NCBI RefSeq assembly: GCF_019968605.1
Contig: NZ_CP082966.1
Location: forward strand, 1,599,001 to 1,663,000
Direction: 5' to 3'
Origin: Polaribacter litorisediminis
Lineage (GTDB): Bacteria > Bacteroidota > Bacteroidia > Flavobacteriales > Flavobacteriaceae
DNA: 64,000 nucleotides
Below, piece after piece: positions 30,380-38,246 of this stretch. A program made the translations under genes and the position numbers. The notes beneath the pieces are model-generated. The model did not search any database. It was not told the DNA's origin and saw only the letters and a program-made list of their open reading frames with translations. How positions within the stretch are numbered: position 1 is the first letter of the stretch; every line of letters starts with the position of its first letter.

Positions 30380-31235
30380 ACCAACGTGTTTGTAATCGAG
30401 TAGGTAAAGGGAGTTTCACCCTAAACCTCTCACAGAACCGTGCTTGAAAGTCTCCCCTCACACGGCTCTTCTTATACAAATCTAAGCGATTTTTACGTTA
30501 TTTATAAATTCATCCTCAAATTAATTGAGTTGATAAATAAATAACTGCGTATAAGCTAAGCCCTTTGCTCCATTTCCATTACAGAAACTTCATCACTACT
30601 GCGGCTTAGTCTGCCTCTGCTTATAACTTCGGTATGCTACCTCTTGGTTGTTCCAATTGAGTATTTCCCTTTTTACTGGAAGCGAATCCTCTAGCGGTAG
30701 CCTTAAACAAGTCTGACATTTATAAGCAGTTTCCCAAGTTCCGTAAATAAGCCTAAATAAAGGTCTTGCCACCTGAATGACGCCAGACTTACAGAAAATA
30801 AATAGGTTACTTCTGTAATTATTATACTCTAATTGAATTCAATAATTTTCACTCAGTATCATACTTCGTAGCTTTTGACTGGAGGTTTGCAACTTCTCGA
30901 CACCTCATCAGCGGTTCATTTTCATTCAACTCCTTTATTCATACCTGCCAACCTCATGGGCTGGATTCTCCTAAACGCTCAGCACCATAACTGTTAATTA
31001 CAGCACCTTTAGGTGGTTTAAAGTCTCGCTTATACAACGACTCTGATAGACCTACCATCATCTTATTTACAGCATTCAGTCAGTTTATTGCCGTGACTGA
31101 TTCTTGGCACACTATGGTTTGTTGCGTGGTTTAAGCACCTAATTTAGCAAATAAAAACCGAATAGAAAATCCGCAAGGATTTTCGTAAGTAGGCTAGAAC
31201 TAGCAATAAATTATATACGGTGTTACCAGCTGGGT
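30380..31235 (-). repeat. Cassette repeat A, split by a group II intron
   Basis: Joining 30380-30394 to 31113-31235 gives one repeat: ACCAACGTGTTTGTA plus TATGGTTTGTTGCGTGGTTT, then AGCAAATAAAAACCG, a small hairpin AAAATCC-gcaa-GGATTTT, and CTAGCAATAAATTATATACG with GTGTTACC. This closely parallels repeat B at 33684-33820. The outer ends are imperfectly palindromic. It lies directly after the stop of the ATPase gene at 31253. Confidence 0.75.
30395..31112 (-). mobile_element. Group II intron without reverse transcriptase ORF (718 bp)
   Basis: Read on the minus strand it starts GTGTGCC (consensus GUGYG) and ends CTCGAT (consensus AY). Domain V is a canonical 34-mer at 30435-30468: stem GAGCCGTG/CACGGTTC with the catalytic AGC, inner stem GAGGG/CTTTC and GNRA loop GAGA. 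Domain VI follows, with an unpaired A at 30401, 7 bases from the 3' end, as branch point. The long domain I-III part is present. Domain IV is a ~90-base stem region with no ORF, so splicing or mobility would depend on a maturase encoded elsewhere. It is inserted inside a cassette repeat. Confidence 0.9.
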
Positions 31236-31252
31236 TTTGTTCTTTAATCCAT

Positions 31253-33643
31253 TTAAAGTCTTGTGTCAATTAGCATTAAAGTATCTTGTATTAAATTGTC
31301 TAATTCACTTGCAGTAATAGTATGTGGGTTTATTCCGATTATCGAATAGTTAGGTGCAGGATTTCCGTGATGTGGCATCCAGGAAACACTATTTATCAGA
31401 TTCAAATTATTGATTATATCAGAGCGATTTCCATTATCTCTGAAAATCACACCTGATGTATCTAAAAATGAAATTAATCTACCGAATGTCTGTTGTCCAG
31501 TCATTGTTCGCAATTCTCTATAGAATTTAAAGCGTAAATGAGATTCTAAAACGTTTCTCAACCATCCGAGAACTGTATCTTTTATAGAGTGGTCTGGATT
31601 AGTTCGGAAATTTTCTAACGCTTTGAGATGTTTGAAATAATCATTTTGTACTAATTCCTCAAGGTTGCAAGGTTCTAATTCAGATGAATTGGCTGAGAAG
31701 TTTTGTTTAATTCTCAATGTACTTTTATCTGCAATAGGAATGTCTTTTCCAATGGCGTGCAAAAAATATTCATTATGACTTAGAACAATTACTTGTTTAA
31801 GTTGAGATAAAGCTGATTTAATTATACCAATAGTATATGTTCTTCTATTTGTGTCTAAACTTGACAAAGGATCATCAAATACTAGTATTTTATTTTGATG
31901 ATTTGGGTCTATATCAAGCTTTGATAAGAAAAAAGCTAAAGCAATTGTACTTTTATCTCCTTCACTCAAACATTCTTTTGCGCTAAGAGGTTGATTAGTA
32001 TCAAATGAAATGGGATTGCCATTAATCGTAAGCGTGTAATTTATCTTACTTTGAGTAGCTCTTCCTCGTGGTGCAATATGCTCTACAGTATCAATTCTAA
32101 ACGGTGTTTTGAAAATAGCACCTAAATAATGATTAATTCTGGTTTGATAACTGCTGAAGAATGCGGTTGCTGCTGTATTTTGTTGTTGAATTAATATTGG
32201 ATATGCAGTTGTTAGCGCTCTCAAACGTTGCTTTTCAGCAACTATTTGATTGCAAATTTGAACAATAGCTGGCTCAAACCTTTTCTTAATTCTCTTTAAT
32301 CTATCAACTTCTAATTGAGCATTTTCTATTGTTTGAATTCCGCCTTTAAATGCGGTTATAGCAGTATTGTATAATGTAACACTTTGATTATATGCAGTGA
32401 TATTCGTTGTTAAATCTTGTATTAATGTTTGAAAAGTGGTTAATGAACTTGTATTTATGGCTGTTGTTGGATTTTGTATTTTTTGTTCCACTAATGAAAT
32501 TAGAGTTTGAAACTCTGTCTGTAATTCACTAGCATTTGAAATCAATGAATTTATTGGCGCTTGAACCGTATTCGGTAAATGATTTGCCCAAAATGTAATT
32601 TTACTATTATTAGATGTGCAACCAGTATTTATGCCTTGAATGGTGGCGTCCAAATTAAAATTTTGAAGTGATGTTAGATGTGTTCTTAACCTAACTAAAA
32701 ATGCATTGAATTCTTCTTTAAACTTACTTGTGTAAGCACTAATAATATCCATACTATTATTAATACTTTGTTGGCAGAATGGACAATTTAAATCTGTTTC
32801 GTTTTTAGATTCTTTAGAAGTAATATATTTATAACCAGTTTGAAGCCAATTTTCGGCTGATTGAATGGTATTATCATTTAAATCTTGACAGTGACTTGCA
32901 AATAACTGTTCTAATGTTTGATTTTGAATAGACTGTATGGTTGTTTGTAAATCTGTGAGTAAAGTTGTAAAATTAATATTTGCATTAACAGGCGCAATCG
33001 GTATCGTTAATTGTAAAGTTTGGATTATAGAATTTGCCCTTGCATTTGTTAATTTCAATTCTGCAGCTGTAATCGCTGGGTCAATTCCATTGAAATCTGT
33101 TGATGGTATTGACAAAAAGCTGGTAATTAATTCAGAAGTAATATTGTTGCCAACTTGCTGAATTAATTGTGATTCTAGAATAGTTTGATTCTGTCTTGAA
33201 TTTGCTTTATCTAATTTATTTTGCTCTATTTGATTTTGAATAGCAACACCTTGAGCACCAATAACAAATTGGTGAAGTTGTTTTTTATGTTCTTCGTTAA
33301 AGTCAAATCCAGAGTATATATTTTCATTAACAAAATGAATGTCAAAAATTTCAATATTAGGAAAGGGTCTTGTCCATCCAGAAGCTCCAAAAGTGTGATA
33401 GATGTTTGGTGTTCCAAGCTGTGTTATTTGAGCAGCTTGATTTTGAGTATGAGCTGTAGAAATTCTACTTCTAATTATTGAAGGATTATCCGAAGTAAGC
33501 GACCTAAGTACAGAAGTCAAAGTTGTTTTTCCGCCACCATTATCTCCATAAATTAAAGTAAGTTTTTTGAAATTAACTTGTCCTGTGGCTGTGTAATTAC
33601 GATACTTTCCTATTGATACAAGTTTCTCAATTTTATTAATCAT
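31253..33643 (-). CDS. RloC/PrrC-like AAA_13 ATPase, candidate anticodon nuclease
   Basis: 796 residues. N-terminal Walker A YGDNGGGKTT near residue 33; a long helical region with a zinc-hook-like CPFC near 287; ABC signature LSEGDKS near 555; Walker B ILVFDDPLSSLD near 585 and H-loop VLSHN. This SMC/Rad50-like layout with CPFC is that of RloC; PrrC lacks the hook. The C-terminal region contains WLRNVLESHLRF (R-x3-E) and later SWMPHHG; the Arg-Glu-His order echoes the PrrC/RloC anticodon-nuclease triad, but the spacing to His is longer than in PrrC. So a tRNA-cleaving defence role is likely but unproven. It occupies its own cassette-like unit. Confidence 0.75.
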   Translation of the reverse strand: MINKIEKLVSIGKYRNYTATGQVNFKKLTLIYGDNGGGKTTLTSVLRSLTSDNPSIIRSRISTAHTQNQAAQITQLGTPNIYHTFGASGWTRPFPNIEIFDIHFVNENIYSGFDFNEEHKKQLHQFVIGAQGVAIQNQIEQNKLDKANSRQNQTILESQLIQQVGNNITSELITSFLSIPSTDFNGIDPAITAAELKLTNARANSIIQTLQLTIPIAPVNANINFTTLLTDLQTTIQSIQNQTLEQLFASHCQDLNDNTIQSAENWLQTGYKYITSKESKNETDLNCPFCQQSINNSMDIISAYTSKFKEEFNAFLVRLRTHLTSLQNFNLDATIQGINTGCTSNNSKITFWANHLPNTVQAPINSLISNASELQTEFQTLISLVEQKIQNPTTAINTSSLTTFQTLIQDLTTNITAYNQSVTLYNTAITAFKGGIQTIENAQLEVDRLKRIKKRFEPAIVQICNQIVAEKQRLRALTTAYPILIQQQNTAATAFFSSYQTRINHYLGAIFKTPFRIDTVEHIAPRGRATQSKINYTLTINGNPISFDTNQPLSAKECLSEGDKSTIALAFFLSKLDIDPNHQNKILVFDDPLSSLDTNRRTYTIGIIKSALSQLKQVIVLSHNEYFLHAIGKDIPIADKSTLRIKQNFSANSSELEPCNLEELVQNDYFKHLKALENFRTNPDHSIKDTVLGWLRNVLESHLRFKFYRELRTMTGQQTFGRLISFLDTSGVIFRDNGNRSDIINNLNLINSVSWMPHHGNPAPNYSIIGINPHTITASELDNLIQDTLMLIDTRL

Positions 33644-33683
33644 ATTCTAATTTTGCTTTGATGCGCAATGTTTCTTCAACCTT

Positions 33684-33820
33684 GTTGCCAACGGTCTTGT
33701 GTATGGTTAGTTGCGTGGTTAAACAACTAAGTTAGCAAACAAATCACAGATAGAAAATTCCAGCGGAATTTTCGTAAGTCGGCAGTGACCTAGCAATTAA
33801 ATATACACGTTGTTGGGCTT
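33684..33820 (-). repeat. Cassette repeat B (attC-like ends)
   Basis: Lies between the ATPase start and the CPBP stop. On the minus strand it opens with GCCCAAC (33812-33818, fits RYYYAAC) then AACGTGTATATTTAATTGC, has a central hairpin AAAATTCC-gctg-GGAATTTT, and closes with TTAACCACGCAACTAACC and ATACACAAGACCGTTGGC. The two ends pair as an imperfect palindrome of about 30 nt. Another GTTGGGC end lies just upstream of the AraC gene (35565-35571, minus strand), so the CPBP-AraC pair is bounded on both sides. Confidence 0.75.
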
Positions 33821-33833
33821 AGTCTTTCTTCTA

Positions 33834-34724
33834 TTATTTAATTGTTTTAGGGAAATGTTTATCGAAAAAACCTTTTTTATTTAGTAACACTATTAATGCT
33901 AATAGCATTGCATAAATAATAATTCCTGTGTAATCGTAAATCCAAGAGGGGAAATTTGAAATCTTAATATTATATAAACCACCTATTTCCCAATTTGTTC
34001 CAAAAAACGTAAAATTAACCCAATTAACACCACTATGGACGCCAACTACTAACCAAATAGAACGAGAATAATAATATAAGAGAGAAAAAACATATGAAAA
34101 TCCAAAAAGACCTATAAAATAATGAGCATCAAACTCTCTTGCTATAAAATGCCCAAGTGTAAATATTAATCCCATTATAACAAAAATGATATGCGGATTT
34201 ATGTATTTTTTTAATTTTTCAATTGGGTATGCTCGTGTTCCAAGTTCTTCAATAAAAGAATTCCACGCTATAAAACCAATAAGAAAGTAAATGTAATATC
34301 CAACATAAGTAAGAAATGAAACGCTATCGGGAACAGTAATAGGATTGTATTCTATGGTTTCTGCACTTATACCATAAATTATGTTTTTACTCGCTACTAT
34401 TATTACACCAAATAGGAAGCCGAAAAATAGATTTCGTCCAATTTTAGGTTTAAATCCAAGTTGACTTAATGGTTTTTGATGAATATATTTTTGCGCTAAC
34501 CAAATTATGGTGATGGAACATATTCCAAATAGAAAGAAAAAGAAAATGAGACCAAAACTTGGTTTAAAGTTTAAACCCGTATTCTCTTGAATATTTATCC
34601 CAAATAACGATGCTAACTTTACTAAAGGCAACATTATTGCAACAGATAAAAATACAACCATTACTACTACCAATATTTTAACTGCTAAATATTTTTTATA
34701 TTTTTTTCTTATCATTTTTATCAT
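33834..34724 (-). CDS. CPBP-family intramembrane metalloprotease
   Basis: 296 residues with about eight membrane helices. CPBP (CAAX protease and bacteriocin-processing) motifs are visible: EELGTRAYPIEKL (EExxxR), GHFIARE and HSGVNW. The family cleaves within membranes and often gives self-immunity to bacteriocins or processes membrane proteins; the role here is unknown. It lies 43 bases after an AraC-type regulator on the same strand, so the two form one unit bounded by cassette repeats. Confidence 0.85.
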   Translation of the reverse strand: MIKMIRKKYKKYLAVKILVVVMVVFLSVAIMLPLVKLASLFGINIQENTGLNFKPSFGLIFFFFLFGICSITIIWLAQKYIHQKPLSQLGFKPKIGRNLFFGFLFGVIIVASKNIIYGISAETIEYNPITVPDSVSFLTYVGYYIYFLIGFIAWNSFIEELGTRAYPIEKLKKYINPHIIFVIMGLIFTLGHFIAREFDAHYFIGLFGFSYVFSLLYYYSRSIWLVVGVHSGVNWVNFTFFGTNWEIGGLYNIKISNFPSWIYDYTGIIIYAMLLALIVLLNKKGFFDKHFPKTIK

Positions 34725-34767
34725 AAGACAAAAGTATTTAGTTTAAATAAGATAGAATTGTATGAGA

Positions 34768-35553
34768 CTAACCTTTCAGTATTTTTTTAAATTGACTAGG
34801 CGTTATTGATAATTGCTTTTTGAAGATTTTATTGAAATGACTTTGGTCAAAATAACCATTATCTAAAGCAATATTCCTTAATTTATCTTCAGAGTTAACT
34901 ATTTCTTGAATAGTATGCTCAAATCTGATTTTTTCAAGATATTCAGACAATTTGTAACCTGTTTTCTCTTTAAATTTTCTGATAATATAATTGGGGTGCA
35001 ATTGAAATTCTCGTGCAAATTTATGTAATGATATATTTTCTGTTGGATTGTCGTTAATATAATCTATAACATTATTAATCCATTTCAATTTACCTTTCAC
35101 TTTATTGCACTCAAAATAATCTGTAATGGTTTCATAGCATTTTAAATCAATAATATCTTTATCCTCATTTTGATTTATTGAAACAAGAAGTTTAGAGATG
35201 CTAATGGATATTTGTTTTTCAAATTCATTTGTAGGAAGTTGGATGTTGTTTATTGAGGTAAATAAATCTGAGTTTCTTAATTCTAAATTGAGGCAACTAT
35301 TACTATTTGTGTTGAACACATTTGAATGTTCATACTCGGCTCTTCGATAAAGTAAAGTTCCTGAATTTACAATACTTTTGCTATTACTTTTTTCCGTATA
35401 ATTTCCTGATAACAGCAAACATAAATATGGTTTGTTGTGACTATGATTAGGAATTATTTCGTCCTTATTATGATGAGTTATTGAAACATTAAAGTTTTCA
35501 GTAGTGATGTTTTTTTGTTTTACTCCATAATATATGTTCTGTTTATTGTTCAT
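34768..35553 (-). CDS. AraC-family regulator with N-terminal sensor domain
   Basis: 261 residues. The first ~130 residues resemble an AraC cupin sensor (HHNKDEIIPNHSHNKPYLCLLLSGNY). The C-terminal 100 residues are two HTH motifs: SLHKFAREFQLHPNYIIRKFKEKTG and LRNIALDNGYFDQSHFNKIFKKQL. It precedes the CPBP protease and probably controls it. Confidence 0.88.
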   Translation of the reverse strand: MNNKQNIYYGVKQKNITTENFNVSITHHNKDEIIPNHSHNKPYLCLLLSGNYTEKSNSKSIVNSGTLLYRRAEYEHSNVFNTNSNSCLNLELRNSDLFTSINNIQLPTNEFEKQISISISKLLVSINQNEDKDIIDLKCYETITDYFECNKVKGKLKWINNVIDYINDNPTENISLHKFAREFQLHPNYIIRKFKEKTGYKLSEYLEKIRFEHTIQEIVNSEDKLRNIALDNGYFDQSHFNKIFKKQLSITPSQFKKILKG

Positions 35554-35837
35554 TTTCGATTAAGCCCAACAATTATATAACCTCATTGCTGTTATATCGT
35601 ATATAGTTATAATTGTCACATTTTTTTTTAAATCTTTGTCGATCTTTGTAAATGTAGTGAAATCAATTTGATTTTTCCGTTGACTTTAAAAATTCCGAAA
35701 AGTACAAAAAACAGCTATTTGCGAGTTTTAAATACTCCCAATCGTTTAAAAAGTTGTTTTCTAATTAAAGAATACTCAAAGCAGAACGAATTTGTAAGAT
35801 TGCGAATTATTAAGAGTCACACAAAAACATTGGTTCC
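35554..35837. other. Intergenic region upstream of the AraC/CPBP unit
   Basis: Contains AAGCCCAACAATTATATAAC at 35563-35582, the end of an otherwise missing cassette repeat. The rest is AT-rich; the short open frame here has no family character. Confidence 0.45.
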
Positions 35838-35932
35838 TCCCCTTATCCTTCCCAATGGATTAGTCAACAAGGCATATAGGAGCCTATACCGAAACACGGC
35901 GCAGGTCGGCACACCATATGCTTAGTTATTGT
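35838..35932. repeat. Cassette repeat family 2, copy 2
   Basis: Shares both outer blocks with 26738-26814 but has a longer centre (CCTATACCGAAACACGGCGC). The ends CAAGGCATATAGG and CACCATATGCTTAG form an imperfect palindrome. It lies just after the stop of the minus-strand DUF6090-like gene. Confidence 0.7.
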
Positions 35933-35945
35933 ACTTTCGTTGTTT

Positions 35946-36740
35946 TTATTTTTCCAAATATTTTAAAATTGTTTTCGCCTTTTGGGTATAGCGTACCAAG
36001 TCATTTCTTATCAGTAATCTATAGGCACCAATCAATCCTATTTGTGTTTTTAAATATTTATTATTCTTCATTTCATTCCATTCTACATTATATTTCCATG
36101 AATAATTTAATTCTATAGAATTGTTCCCTGCAAAATAATCTCGATTTAATAGTGGGCTATGGAATTTTGACATTTCATCCCGATAGTCATACCAAGCGGT
36201 TTTAAGGATTCGGTTTTTAAAAAGTTCAGCCCAATTATTACGAATATAATAATCATCTAGTAGTCTTTTTAACTCAACATCATTAAATAATTGAATGTTA
36301 TTACTGTTTATTAAATCATTATATGTTGCAGATATTACAGTTAAATTTGGAATAAATCCAGTAAAAATGATTGACTTCATAAGTCTAGAAGTATCTACCT
36401 CCATCAAATTATTATCCAAAAAATCAGCAAGGTAAAATCCTTCTGTTTCGGCTGATGTATTAATCGTATTAAGTCTCTCTAAATTTTCTAAATCTTTTTT
36501 TAGGTCAACCTTTAAATTTTTTAAATACGATTTTCTTATACGAGTGTTCTTTCTTTCCTCATTCCAATTATTAACCTGAAGTGCCAATAAAATTCCAATC
36601 ATCACAAGAACAATCTCACCAATTACATATTTAAAATACCTGCCTGCGGCAAAGGCAGGCTTTCCAGTTTTGCCTGCCTGTCCGGTAGGCAGGTTTTCCA
36701 TAAGCAAGTTTTGTCTAATTTTTCTAAAGAATTTTATCAT
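35946..36740 (-). CDS. DUF6090-like membrane-anchored protein with repeat insertions
   Basis: 264 residues. The N-terminus MIKFFRKIRQNLLMEN, followed by YFKYVIGEIVLVMIGILLALQVNNWNEE, is the hallmark of a large Bacteroidota family with one transmembrane helix and a helical C-terminal domain (DUF6090 as I recall). Function unknown; genomes often hold many copies. Two 7-residue insertions (LPTGQAG and PAFAAGR) interrupt the region before the helix; each is a 21-bp palindromic repeat kept in frame. Family repeat 2 follows its stop. Confidence 0.75.
   Translation of the reverse strand: MIKFFRKIRQNLLMENLPTGQAGKTGKPAFAAGRYFKYVIGEIVLVMIGILLALQVNNWNEERKNTRIRKSYLKNLKVDLKKDLENLERLNTINTSAETEGFYLADFLDNNLMEVDTSRLMKSIIFTGFIPNLTVISATYNDLINSNNIQLFNDVELKRLLDDYYIRNNWAELFKNRILKTAWYDYRDEMSKFHSPLLNRDYFAGNNSIELNYSWKYNVEWNEMKNNKYLKTQIGLIGAYRLLIRNDLVRYTQKAKTILKYLEK
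36639..36692. repeat. Two 21-bp palindromic repeats inserted in a coding region
   Basis: 36639-36659 (CCTGCCTGCGGCAAAGGCAG plus G) encodes PAFAAGR and 36672-36692 (contains CTGCCTGTCCGGTAGGCAG) encodes LPTGQAG. They are separated by 12 bp coding KTGK. Without them the protein would read MENKTGKYFKY, the usual family sequence. A related palindrome is at about 27191-27208. Confidence 0.8.
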
Positions 36741-36787
36741 TGTTTAGCGGTTTCTGGTAATGAAGCACAACCTTTTGGCTATGCGCA

Positions 36788-36870
36788 GTATTGATATATC
36801 GCATTTATGTTTTACGTTTTAAAATTAGTCTTTTCTAGTAAACTATCCCAAGGACTTTTTATGTTTTTCC
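36788..36870. repeat. Direct repeat family 3, copy 1
   Basis: Shares TTGATATATCGCAT-like, AGTCTTTTCTAGTAA and ACTTTTTATGTTTTT blocks with 45675-45760 in the same orientation. The two copies bound the 8.9-kb segment containing the HTH, McrB-like, thioredoxin and AbiE genes. Confidence 0.6.
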
Positions 36871-36946
36871 TTGTTATTTTAATTTCTTTAATATCAGGAA
36901 AAGTATTCATAATTCCTGCGATCTGTCCTATTGCATCTTGCATCAT
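36812..36946 (-). pseudogene. Possible gene fragment of 44 codons
   Basis: An open frame (MMQDAIGQIAGIMNTFPDIK ... SLLEKTNFKT) that overlaps repeat family 3; the counterpart at 45675-45760 has a similar peptide (LDRLLEKTIFQ). An in-frame stop and an A8 run precede it, so it may be the tail of a longer, broken gene. Family not recognised. Confidence 0.3.
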
Positions 36947-37147
36947 AAGTTTTTTTTAAAAAATTCAAAGTCAATGTTTTAAATGATTTTAAGAATTTCT
37001 TTTTTTCTATAGTTTTTTTCTAGTATTATGTCATTCAATCCCTATTAGGCTAACATTTTTAAAAAATTGATAAACTCCACGCTCAAATCCATTTATCTAA
37101 ATTATTTGTTAGTTTCATTTTGTTAACAATAATAAAAACTCATAATT
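36871..37147. other. AT-rich intergenic stretch before the HTH gene
   Basis: Apart from the start of the 44-codon fragment, nothing recognisable. Confidence 0.3.
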
Positions 37148-37454
37148 ATGATTACAAAAACAATACAAATTACAGAAGTTTCAATTGATGAATTAGCAGA
37201 TAAAGTTGCTGATAAGTTGTTGCTAAAAATTGAAGATTATTTAAAAAAAAATAGCAAAAACCAAAAATGAAGAATTGCTGACGAGGCAAGAAGTAGCAAC
37301 TTATTTAAGAATAAGTCTTGTAACAGTTAGTTCTTGGTCTAAACATGGCATAATAAATCCCATACGTATGGGAAATAGAATATTATTCAAAAAACAAGAT
37401 ATATTAGATGTATTAGAGAAACAATCAATAAATAAAAAAAAGCGGCAAATATAA
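37148..37454 (+). pseudogene. HTH/excisionase-like DNA-binding protein, frameshifted at an A9 run
   Basis: Frame 1 from the ATG gives MITKTIQITEVSIDELADKV ... IEDYLKKNSKNQK then a stop. A second frame continues with EELLTRQEVATYLRISLVTV and SSWSKHGIINPIRMGNRILF, a helix-turn-helix of MerR/excisionase type common next to integrases in Bacteroidota. Removing one A from the nine-A run at 37243-37251 joins both into a ~101-residue protein. Slippage, mutation or a sequence error could explain it. It may be the excisionase partner of a lost element. Confidence 0.65.
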
Positions 37455-38246
37455 GTGCCTTGCTTCATCTAACGCACAAAGTCACTTTTTTCATAGCACA
37501 TCTTTTTTCTTTTAAATAAAGGATTAACAGCGCAAAACCTTTATCTCTCCCCTGCTCTAATTGTTTATAATAAAGACTAAAACAAAAGATAAAAATACAG
37601 AATTTAATGCAGCCATATCATATGTGTTAAATAATGCTATTGGGGTTCTGCACCAAATTTTAGTACTGATTATACTTTAGCTTTATGAAGCAGAGGAAAC
37701 TTATCAAGTGCTCAAAATAAAACTACTTATTTGACGACAGCAGAAAAAGTTAGTTTCTGTTTGGATGATAATTCAGCGGAGGGAATGCAAACGCTGATAA
37801 AAAAGCGATGTTGTTCGTGTAAAATCCTAACAAAAAAAGAATCAACTTTAGATGGTGCTGATAGATTTGGAACGCAAACAGTTTCAATACCAAGTAAAAA
37901 ATTTCAGGTTTAGATTTTTCATAATTAAATCCTGTTTTCGAATATAGCTGAAAAATGGCATAAAATAATTCTCCTATTTCTCATTGGCATTATCCATTTT
38001 TTAGTTGATTCCTAAAAATTTCCTTCAGCCTTTTGCTAAGTAATATAATTAATCCGATCAGTATCTATTTTAGAAATAAATTAAAACTGTAGGGTTTCCC
38101 CTAAATTAATAGAAATGTCTGCATTCATTTTTTTAGTAAACAGTATTTTTTTGGTCGAAAAAGAAATATTTCAACGTTTCATCAATTCATTACTATTTTG
38201 TTATCAATTTTAACAAACTTAAATCGAAGTGTTTACGTAATAAAAG
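37455..38246. other. 792-base region without clear genes
   Basis: A 60-codon frame at 37731-37913 (contains RCCSCKILTKKES) resembles no family I know and may be decayed coding DNA. The rest is AT-rich. No repeat matching the cassette families is clear after the stop of the 38247-40610 gene. Confidence 0.3.

Noticed and set aside
35668-35925. Open frame of 85 codons before the DUF6090 gene
   Set aside because: It runs into cassette repeat family 2 and has no recognisable protein features.
37731-37913. 60-codon frame with CCSC motif
   Set aside because: Too short and unsupported; kept only as possible decayed coding DNA.
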